Shown here piece by piece: positions 34,175 through 40,563 of a stretch of DNA of 64,000 nt. Source of the DNA: Ferrimonas balearica (lineage in GTDB: Bacteria; Pseudomonadota; Gammaproteobacteria; Enterobacterales; Shewanellaceae); contig NZ_JAHVHW010000007.1 of NCBI RefSeq assembly GCF_019802055.1, forward strand, positions 186,001 through 250,000, read 5' to 3'. The notes under the pieces were generated by a model that saw nothing but the letters and a program-made list of their open reading frames with translations, did not search any database and was not told the DNA's origin. The stretch's first letter is position 1. Every line of letters starts with the position of its first letter. A program made the position numbers and the translations under genes.

Positions 34175-36208
34175 TTACCACTGACCCTTCAACTGCATCA
34201 GCCACTGGCGGCCCGGTTGGGGCAGGGCACGGCTGGTTTCGTACAGCTCGTCGAATAGGTTGGTGACCGTGAACTGCCAGCTCAGACCGCCCCAGGGCAG
34301 GGGTTGGCTGACGCTCAGGTCCACCAGCAGGTAGTCGTCAACATCAAACTGCACGCCATCCTGGTAGTACACCTGATCCATCACGTACTGGGTATCGACC
34401 CGGCCGACCAGCTGCCAGGGCAGATAGGCGGTGACGTTGGCCTTCACCGTGTGTTTTGGGCGGTACTGCAGGGTGGTACGGTTCTGATCGTCCTCACCAC
34501 GGTTTTGTGCGTCCAGGTAGCTGTAGCCCAGCATCCAGTTAACGGATTCAAACGCCTGGTTGTGCCAGCTGGTGTCCACACCGGTAAAACGGTAGTGCGC
34601 GTAGTTGCGCAATACGCCGTCGTCATCCTTCTCGATGTAGTTGTTCACGTCGCTGTAGTAGGCGCTGATCTCAAGGCGGTTCATGGCCCCCAGGAACTGG
34701 GTCAGCCCCAACTCGTAGTGTTCCGTGGTTTCCGGCTCCAGCTCGATACCGTCTGCGGCCTCGTACTGGTTCTCCAGGGTCGGATAACGGATCTTGCGGG
34801 CGCCGCTGACACTCAGCTTGGTGCTGTCGGTGACGTAGTAGTAACCGGAGCCCAGCAGACTGTGGCGCAGCTGGTCATCCAGATCGTTATCGTGAATGCC
34901 GCCACTGAGGGTCAGGCCACCCTGTTGGCTGGGCTGCCACTGGTATTCCACCAGCAGGGACTGGGTCATCTGTTCGCGCTTTTGTAGGGGATCGGATGCA
35001 CCGCCGGTGCCGCCACCGGAACCGCCGCCAGTGCCGCCACCTGTACCGCCACCGGAACCGCCGCCCGTGCCACCGCCCGTGCCACCACCCGTGCCACCAC
35101 TCGTGCCACCACCCGTGCCGCCCGCCAGCGCAGAGGCCGGGTTCAGATCTTGTTGCTCCGCGCGCCAGCGCTGTTGCTCCAGCAGGTAGGCGGTGGTCAG
35201 AAGGTGGGCATCCTGCTTCCACAGCCACTGCAGGTTCATCCCCTGGTTGGCCAGATGGATGTCGTTCTGTTCCAGAGCCTGGGCCAGGGTATCGTCGCTG
35301 TACTTGAGACGCTGCTCATCCTGATCGTGGTAGTAAAGGTAACCACGCAGCTCGTGATTCTCGGTCAGACGGTGGCTGCCACGGGCTTGCAGGCCAAAGC
35401 GCTCCTGATCCTCGATGCGTTCCACTTCACTCTTCTTGTGGTCCACTTGAATCGGGTTGCCCTTCTCCAGCGTGCCCCAGTTCGCGGTCAGGCCCAGTTG
35501 GGTGTCTTCGCTGACTTGCCAGTCAAACTCGCCCAACAGGCTGTGCTGCTCGAAATCACTGTTGTTACGGGTGCCGCCATCTTCCTGCTTGTCTGCTTCG
35601 AAATCGGAAGGCAGACGGAAACCGTCGCGGCCATAGCCCTGGTACTGCAACAGACCGGAGCGGGTCTCATCACCCAGGGCAACACCGGCACCGGCCTGCC
35701 AGGCGCCATCATTGCCGCCACCGGCATTGACGCTGAGGCCATGTCCGTCAAACCCTTTGCGGGTAATGATGTTGATCACGCCGCCGGCACCACCGGGTCC
35801 ATACAGCAGGGAAGCGCCGCCGGTGACCACTTCAACCCGCTCGATCAGATTGACCGGCAGGGTCGCCGGGTCAAACTCGCCGTCGCTACCGTTGTTGTAG
35901 GGCACGCCGTTGATCAGGAAGGTGATGTGACGGGTCTTGAAGCCACGGCTTTCGATGCGGGCGGGCCCCTTGTTGGCCACACGGATATGCAGGCCGGGCA
36001 CCTCCTGAAGCACCTGCTCCAGGCTTTGGGCACCGGAGAGCTCAATGTCGGAACGGCTCAGGGTGTACTGGGTTGCGGCTTCGCGCTGCGCGGTCGGTTG
36101 CTCACCGTGCACCACCACCACCTCGTCGATGCCGCCGGTGGAAACGGCCAGGGCGGGAAGGGGCAGTGCCATGGCCAGCAGAATGGGGTTGAGTCCAAAT
36201 TTCAACAT
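34175..36208 (-). CDS. TonB-dependent outer-membrane receptor with Gly-rich repeat loop
   Basis: 677-aa receptor: signal peptide (to about ALAVS), plug domain (EVVVVHGEQPTA, QSLEQVLQEVPGLHIRV, LYGPGGAGGVINIITRKG) and a 22-strand type barrel ending in WLMQLKGQW with a terminal aromatic residue. First gene of the operon with ecfA, ecfT, an S-like protein, the TiaS-like protein and the small Cys-rich protein, so it probably imports the substrate of that ECF transporter. Residues about 361-403 form a GGGT/GGGS tandem stretch in a predicted extracellular loop (see repeat entry). The ligand is unknown; ECF linkage suggests a vitamin-like or metal compound. Confidence 0.9.
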   Translation of the reverse strand: MLKFGLNPILLAMALPLPALAVSTGGIDEVVVVHGEQPTAQREAATQYTLSRSDIELSGAQSLEQVLQEVPGLHIRVANKGPARIESRGFKTRHITFLINGVPYNNGSDGEFDPATLPVNLIERVEVVTGGASLLYGPGGAGGVINIITRKGFDGHGLSVNAGGGNDGAWQAGAGVALGDETRSGLLQYQGYGRDGFRLPSDFEADKQEDGGTRNNSDFEQHSLLGEFDWQVSEDTQLGLTANWGTLEKGNPIQVDHKKSEVERIEDQERFGLQARGSHRLTENHELRGYLYYHDQDEQRLKYSDDTLAQALEQNDIHLANQGMNLQWLWKQDAHLLTTAYLLEQQRWRAEQQDLNPASALAGGTGGGTSGGTGGGTGGGTGGGSGGGTGGGTGGGSGGGTGGASDPLQKREQMTQSLLVEYQWQPSQQGGLTLSGGIHDNDLDDQLRHSLLGSGYYYVTDSTKLSVSGARKIRYPTLENQYEAADGIELEPETTEHYELGLTQFLGAMNRLEISAYYSDVNNYIEKDDDGVLRNYAHYRFTGVDTSWHNQAFESVNWMLGYSYLDAQNRGEDDQNRTTLQYRPKHTVKANVTAYLPWQLVGRVDTQYVMDQVYYQDGVQFDVDDYLLVDLSVSQPLPWGGLSWQFTVTNLFDELYETSRALPQPGRQWLMQLKGQW
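35000..35127 (-). repeat. 12-bp tandem repeat coding GGGT/GGGS units
   Basis: About ten copies of a degenerate 12-bp unit read on the minus strand as Gly-Gly-Gly-Thr, sometimes Ser in the last place. They lie inside the TonB receptor gene. Unit length is a multiple of three, so slippage would lengthen or shorten the loop in frame. Flanking protein (NPASALAG and ASDPLQ) is ordinary receptor sequence. Confidence 0.9.
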
Positions 36209-36369
36209 TCTGAAAATCCTCGAAATAATCGGCGGTATTTTGTTGAAGCCGGTTACCCGCCCGCAACGTCGCCTCGAAAGAATTCAGAGGTGGATCAACC
36301 ACAAATCCCCTGTTCTGACTTTAGGGGGCTAATGTCCGAGTTGGTTTGGACAGAATGTCTCGCGTTTCG

Positions 36370-36410
36370 ACAAAAAGCCCCACCTTGATGGACAAGATGG
36401 GGCAGGACAA
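36370..36410 (-). terminator. Terminator of the aldo/keto reductase gene
   Basis: On the minus strand GCCCCATCTT and AAGGTGGGGC form a stem (one wobble) followed by TTTTTG. The rest of 36209-36369, upstream of the receptor gene, shows short imperfect hairpins but no riboswitch or box I can name. Confidence 0.75.
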
Positions 36411-36431
36411 AAAGTCGGCTTTTCAGTGAGT

Positions 36432-37331
36432 TCAGGGCACGTCGTGGCCGGTGGAGGCACGCCAGATCCGGAACCACTGCTCCCGGGTCAGTGTCAGGCG
36501 GCTGGCATCCACGGCCTGACGCAATCGCTCAATCCGGCCACTACCCAGAATGGGAAGGGGGCTGCAGGGCAGCGCCAGCAGCCAGGCCAGGGCAACCTGA
36601 TCCACCCCCTGAGCGCCCACCTCTTCGCCCACTTTGGATAGCTCCAGTCGGACGCTACGCGCCTGAGGGTCAGTGGGGCTGAACAGCCGTCCTCCCCCCA
36701 GGCAGGACCAGGCCATGGGGCGGATCCGATGTTGCTGGAGGTGGTCCAGGGTACCGTCGTGCAGGGCGGTGAGCTGAAGAGGCGAGATCTCCACCTGGTT
36801 GGTGACCAGTGGGAAGGGCAGCCGGGACTGGAGCAGCTCAAACTGGGATGGCGTGAAATTGGAAACGCCAAAGTGCCGGACTTTGCCCGCGCGACGAAGT
36901 TGGGTAAAGGCTTCTGCGACCTCATCCGCCTGCATCAGCGGATCGGGCCGATGGATCAGCAGCAGATCCAGGTAATCGGTGCCCAGATGACTCAGGCTGG
37001 TGTCCACCTGAGTCAGAATATGGCCCACGCTGGTGTTGTAGTGGGGCAGGTCATAGCCCTTCTGACCCGGCAGGCAGATCCCGCATTTGGAGACAATCTG
37101 TATCTCATGGCGAATGGCCGGCTCCAGCGCCAGTGCTTCACCGAAGGCGGCTTCGCACTGGTAGTCGCCGTAGATGTCAGCGTGATCACAGCTGGAGATC
37201 CCTAACGCCAGGTGGGCCTTAAGAAAGTCCAGGCGTTGCTGCGGGGTCATTTTCCAGTCCAGCAATCGCCAGTAACCGGCAATAAAGCGGGACAGGTGCG
37301 GGCCATCGGGGTGGAGGGGAGTCAGTGGCAT
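36432..37331 (-). CDS. Aldo/keto reductase, YdhF type
   Basis: 299-aa NADPH-dependent TIM-barrel oxidoreductase. The catalytic tetrad is visible: Asp and Tyr in CDHADIYGDYQCE, Lys in IVSKCGI, His in LLLIHRPDPL. The NADPH site includes VRHFGVSNFTPSQ and the C-terminal ILGSGRIERLRQAV. Overall pattern (GYWRLLDW near the N-terminus and WSCLGGGRLF) matches E. coli YdhF, whose substrate is unknown. It is a single gene, with a terminator behind it, and is divergent from ompW. Confidence 0.88.
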   Translation of the reverse strand: MPLTPLHPDGPHLSRFIAGYWRLLDWKMTPQQRLDFLKAHLALGISSCDHADIYGDYQCEAAFGEALALEPAIRHEIQIVSKCGICLPGQKGYDLPHYNTSVGHILTQVDTSLSHLGTDYLDLLLIHRPDPLMQADEVAEAFTQLRRAGKVRHFGVSNFTPSQFELLQSRLPFPLVTNQVEISPLQLTALHDGTLDHLQQHRIRPMAWSCLGGGRLFSPTDPQARSVRLELSKVGEEVGAQGVDQVALAWLLALPCSPLPILGSGRIERLRQAVDASRLTLTREQWFRIWRASTGHDVP

Positions 37332-37419
37332 AACAACGTCCTGTTCAAGTCTAAAAACAACATTAAAACGTGAGGCAGATCATGATCGTCGCCGTGGTTA
37401 CTTAATTGTTTCAGAGAGG

Positions 37420-37455
37420 TTGAGCGAGATCAAAGTTGGTGTTGGTCAAGATCGA
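37420..37455 (+). promoter_or_regulatory. Two FNR-like boxes upstream of ompW
   Basis: TTGAG-CGAG-ATCAA at 37420-37433 matches the FNR/CRP-type consensus TTGAT-N4-ATCAA with one mismatch. A second, weaker copy TTGGT-CAAG-ATCGA lies at 37442-37455. Their centres are 22 bp apart, two helical turns. FNR control of ompW is known in E. coli; binding here is inferred. Confidence 0.5.
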
Positions 37456-37515
37456 TAGGGTTGGCGCCAGAAGGTTACGGGAACCAACCCCATCTCACGC
37501 AATGGAGTGAATAAG

Positions 37516-38145
37516 ATGAAAACCAAACTGCTGTCTCTCGCCCTGCTTTCCGCACTGTCTGCCCCTGCCTTGGCCCACGATGCCGGCGATTTTATTGTTC
37601 GTGTTGGCGCGGCAACGGTTGCTCCGAATGAAAGCTCTGAGGATGTTGCTACTCTGGGCGAGTTCGCGGTCGATGACAACACCCAGCTGGGTCTGAACTT
37701 CACCTATATGGTGACCAACAACTTCGGTGTGGAACTGCTGGCGGCCACCCCGTTCAGCCACGAAGTGACTCTGCCGGAAGCTGGCATCAATAAGCTGGCC
37801 AAGGTGAAGCACCTGCCGCCGACCCTGATGGCTCAGTACTACTTCGGCTCCGGCAACCTGCGCCCCTACATCGGTGCCGGTGTGAACATGACCGTGTTCT
37901 TCGATGAGAAGTTCACCGATGACCTGGGTGGCGCAGTGAGCGACCTGGATGTGGATACCTCCTTTGGTCTGGCCGGTCAGGTGGGTATCGATTACAAGCT
38001 GAACGACCAGTGGCTGGTGAATGCCTCCGTCTGGTATATCGATATCGGCACCGACGTGAACTTTAAGCTTGGCGGCGACCAGACATCCATCAAGACCGAC
38101 ATCGACCCGTGGGTTTACATGGTATCCGTGGGTTACACCTTCTAA
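37516..38145 (+). CDS. ompW: Outer-membrane protein OmpW
   Basis: 209-aa eight-stranded outer-membrane barrel thought to pass small hydrophobic molecules. Signal peptide MKTKLLSLALLSALSAPALA, then DFIVRVGAATVAPNESS, LGLNFTYMVTNNFGVELLAATPFSHEV, LPPTLMAQYYFG and LRPYIGAGVNMTVFFDE, the hallmark OmpW stretches, ending in SVGYTF. The ATG at 37516 is preceded by GGAG eight bases upstream; a GTG at 37507 adds three codons ahead of a normal signal peptide. FNR-like boxes lie upstream and a strong terminator downstream. Confidence 0.95.
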   Translation: MKTKLLSLALLSALSAPALAHDAGDFIVRVGAATVAPNESSEDVATLGEFAVDDNTQLGLNFTYMVTNNFGVELLAATPFSHEVTLPEAGINKLAKVKHLPPTLMAQYYFGSGNLRPYIGAGVNMTVFFDEKFTDDLGGAVSDLDVDTSFGLAGQVGIDYKLNDQWLVNASVWYIDIGTDVNFKLGGDQTSIKTDIDPWVYMVSVGYTF

Positions 38146-38159
38146 GGCCAGCCTTAGAC

Positions 38160-38192
38160 ACAAAAAAGCCACCCTCCGGGGTGGCTTTTTGT
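38160..38192. terminator. Bidirectional terminator between ompW and SDR gene
   Basis: AAAAAAGCCACC, loop CTCCG, GGGTGGCTTTTT; it lies between convergent genes and has both an A-run and a T-run. Confidence 0.9.
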
Positions 38193-38202
38193 TGGACGGT
38201 AT

Positions 38203-38931
38203 TCAGCCCTTGTACTTGCGCTTGTTGTAGATGAATTCCGGCAACATCGCGGTCAGCCAGCTGATCACACGCCAGCGGCGGGTAACATAAACCGTATGCT
38301 TGGCCTTCTTCATTGCCCGCACGCACTGGCCGGCGATCTTGGGCAGAGAGGCGCTCCAGTGCTTGCTGCCGCGTCCCTGCATTTTGTCCAGGTAACCCAT
38401 GCGCAGGTCGGTGATGGTTACCGGCAGCTTCAGTCGTTGAGCGTGCAGACGCAGCCCTTGCAGATAGTTCTGCTGATACGACTTGGAGGCGTGGAACGCC
38501 ACTTGCGGTCCGCCACGCTCACCGGCGATGGAGGTCAGCGCCGCCAGTTGACCGTACTTCTGCGCCACCATCTTATTGAAGGCGGCATTGGCCAGGGCAG
38601 TAAAGCCGGTGACATTGATGTCGACGATGGTTTTGTCCAACTGCCAAGGTAACTGCAGGTCCAGCCCGCTGGCGGCGGTGTTGATCACCACCAGTGCGGC
38701 GCCATCCAGCTTTTCCCATAAGGCATCAAATGCCGCTCGGGAGGCGTCGGGGTTGGTGATGTCGATGGCCACCAGTTCGGTTTGCGGACCCAGTTGCTCC
38801 GCCAGTGGGGCGAGAGCCTCGATATCGGCGGCCATCAGCCCCAGGCGAACATTGTCTTTCGCCAGCTCGAGAGCCAGAGCGTGGGACAGACCGGAGTTGG
38901 CACCGATAAGAATGGCGCTTAGTTGACTCAT
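38203..38931 (-). CDS. Short-chain dehydrogenase-like protein with Phe in place of the catalytic Tyr
   Basis: 242-aa Rossmann protein. Cofactor motif ILIGANSGLSHALALELAK, and NTAASG where the family has NNAG. The catalytic Ser is in LAALTSIAGERGG, and the Lys in VAFHASKSYQQNYL, but the residue four before that Lys is Phe (FHASK) instead of Tyr. Ordinary SDR proton transfer would be impaired unless another group substitutes. The C-terminal part is basic and ends in a short hydrophobic helix (VISWLTAMLPEFIY), perhaps membrane-associated. The substrate is unknown. Divergent from metA. Confidence 0.8.
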   Translation of the reverse strand: MSQLSAILIGANSGLSHALALELAKDNVRLGLMAADIEALAPLAEQLGPQTELVAIDITNPDASRAAFDALWEKLDGAALVVINTAASGLDLQLPWQLDKTIVDINVTGFTALANAAFNKMVAQKYGQLAALTSIAGERGGPQVAFHASKSYQQNYLQGLRLHAQRLKLPVTITDLRMGYLDKMQGRGSKHWSASLPKIAGQCVRAMKKAKHTVYVTRRWRVISWLTAMLPEFIYNKRKYKG

Positions 38932-39014
38932 AAAAAAAGAAACTCTTTAGGGGTATCGCTCGATTCTAGAGAGGCCGAAGGAGGCTCACAAGGACAGAGT
39001 CGACACTTTAGTGA

Positions 39015-39046
39015 AGCTGTCCGGACTTGTGGACGTCCGGATGTCC
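39015..39046 (+). promoter_or_regulatory. metA: Four contiguous met boxes (MetJ operator) in the metA promoter
   Basis: Four 8-bp units without gaps: AGCTGTCC, GGACTTGT, GGACGTCC, GGATGTCC, each related to the MetJ consensus AGACGTCT, the third best. They overlap a promoter with -35 TTGTGG (39027-39032), 17-bp spacer and -10 TATAAC (39050-39055). MetJ with SAM would therefore block RNA polymerase directly. No metJ gene is in the window. Confidence 0.75.
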
Positions 39047-39084
39047 TGATATAACTGGCCAGGTACGCTTAAGGAGAAGAGCCC

Positions 39085-40020
39085 ATGCCGGTCAAGGTGC
39101 CAGACAGTCTGCCCGCGTCAGCCATTTTGCGCGGAGAAAACATCTTTGTGATGTCCGAATCCCGGGCGGAAGCGCAGAACATCCGGCCATTGAAGCTGCT
39201 TATCCTCAACCTGATGCCCAACAAGATTGAGACCGAGACCCAACTGCTGCGCCTGTTGGGCAACAGCCCGCTGCAGGTGGATGTGGAACTGCTCCGTATC
39301 CACAACCGCCCCTCAAAGCACACGCCTTGCGACCATATGAACGCCTTCTACCGCGATTTTGACGAGGTAAAGGGCAACAACTACGACGGCCTTATCATCA
39401 CCGGGGCCCCGCTGGGGGATCTGGAGTTTGAAGAGGTGGCTTACTGGGACGAGATCCGAGCCATCATCGATTGGTCACAGCAGCACGCCACCTCGGTGCT
39501 GTTCCTGTGCTGGGCCGCACATGCGGCGTTTTATCACCTCTACGGCATCAAGCGCTATCTGCGGGATACCAAGATCTCCGGGGTGTTTGAGCACCGCCGC
39601 GTTCATGAGCACGTGCCGCTCCTTCGCGGTTTTGACGACGAGTTCTGGGTACCGCACTCCCGCTATGCCCAGGTCTCGATGGATCAGCTTAAGGCCCATC
39701 CCCAGCTGATAGTACTGGCAGAATCCGATGTGGCGGGGGCTTACCTGGTGGTGGACCGAAACAACCGCAACCTGTTTGTGACTGGCCATCCGGAGTACAC
39801 GCGCACGACCTTGCAGGATGAGTATCGCCGGGATCTGGCGGCGGGCCTGACCCCCAAGGTACCTGATAACTACTATCCGGAAGATGACCCCACCCGTAAG
39901 CCGCACGCAAGCTGGCACTCCCACGGTGCCCTGCTGTTCAGTAACTGGCTTAACTACTACGTCTACCAGCAGACGCCGTTCGATCTCTCCGACATGGAGG
40001 GGATGACTCCCTGGGAGTGA
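39085..40020 (+). CDS. metA: Homoserine O-succinyltransferase
   Basis: 311-aa enzyme that acylates homoserine in methionine synthesis. It is a class I glutamine amidotransferase-like fold with the acyl-accepting Cys in [17 protein letters not shown] (about residue 142), the catalytic His in [12 protein letters not shown] (about 235) and Glu two residues later. The N-terminus [15 protein letters not shown] and the segment [28 protein letters not shown] are typical of MetA. Acyl donor (succinyl versus acetyl) cannot be settled by eye. The start has AAGGAGAAG upstream. The promoter has four MetJ boxes. Confidence 0.95.
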   Translation: MPVKVPDSLPASAILRGENIFVMSESRAEAQNIRPLKLLILNLMPNKIETETQLLRLLGNSPLQVDVELLRIHNRPSKHTPCDHMNAFYRDFDEVKGNNYDGLIITGAPLGDLEFEEVAYWDEIRAIIDWSQQHATSVLFLCWAAHAAFYHLYGIKRYLRDTKISGVFEHRRVHEHVPLLRGFDDEFWVPHSRYAQVSMDQLKAHPQLIVLAESDVAGAYLVVDRNNRNLFVTGHPEYTRTTLQDEYRRDLAAGLTPKVPDNYYPEDDPTRKPHASWHSHGALLFSNWLNYYVYQQTPFDLSDMEGMTPWE

Positions 40021-40416
40021 TCAGAAGGGCATTCGGGTGGTCCCCTTCGGCAGATGCCAGAACCGCTTGTCGGCGATGGCGTACTGCCACACCGGATAGA
40101 GCAGCACCAGCACCACACCGAAATGCACCAACAGTGGCAGAAGGGCAACGGGATCCGGATTGTCGAGCCACACCATAAAGCCCATCACCAGAGAAAACTG
40201 GCAAGTAACGAACAATAGGGCGGCGCAGCCAATGGCAAACCAGCGCGGCACAATCGGATAGTGATAGGCGAAACCGAAGGCGGGCAGTAACAGCAAGCCT
40301 CCACACCAGACGACCAGCCACTGCAACATGGTCAGCCCCCCGGTAAACAGCCAAACCAGCAACTGGCTGCCCATCACGGCCGCCACCAGGGCAATCATCA
40401 CGCGCCAGAACAGCAT
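40021..40416 (-). CDS. Small four-helix membrane protein, unknown
   Basis: 131-aa protein with four long hydrophobic segments (MLFWRVMIALVAAVMGSQLL, WLVVWCGGLLLLPAFGFA, FAIGCAALLFVTCQFSLVMG, LLPLLVHFGVVLVLLYPVW) and a short basic C-terminal tail. I do not recognise the family. The start at 40416 has GGAGGTG upstream; an ATG five codons earlier would contain that site. Its stop codon directly abuts the metA stop codon, with no room for a terminator between the convergent genes. Confidence 0.7.
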   Translation of the reverse strand: MLFWRVMIALVAAVMGSQLLVWLFTGGLTMLQWLVVWCGGLLLLPAFGFAYHYPIVPRWFAIGCAALLFVTCQFSLVMGFMVWLDNPDPVALLPLLVHFGVVLVLLYPVWQYAIADKRFWHLPKGTTRMPF

Positions 40417-40513
40417 CGGCACCTCCCCCATATTAGGTGTTATCTCCTTCTATCAAATGGCTTTTTTTTCGGCAAGCGTGGGCGATGCCTTGTTTAATCC
40501 AGATCATGCCGGT

Positions 40514-40545
40514 GAAAAAAATGGCGACCGTAAAGGCCGCCATTG
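40514..40545 (-). terminator. Terminator after the second TonB receptor gene
   Basis: On the minus strand AATGGCGGCC, loop TTTAC, GGTCGCCATT (one wobble pair), then a run of T. It lies 18 bp past the stop codon. Confidence 0.85.
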
Positions 40546-40563
40546 ATTGGAAGAGTATGGGGC

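Noticed and set aside
35000-35127. Short tandem repeats as a possible CRISPR array
   Set aside because: Units are contiguous 12-mers without spacers, in frame within a receptor gene.
36209-36369. Possible riboswitch in the leader of the TonB/ECF operon
   Set aside because: No motif of the cobalamin, TPP, FMN or Moco classes could be found by eye; only short imperfect hairpins.
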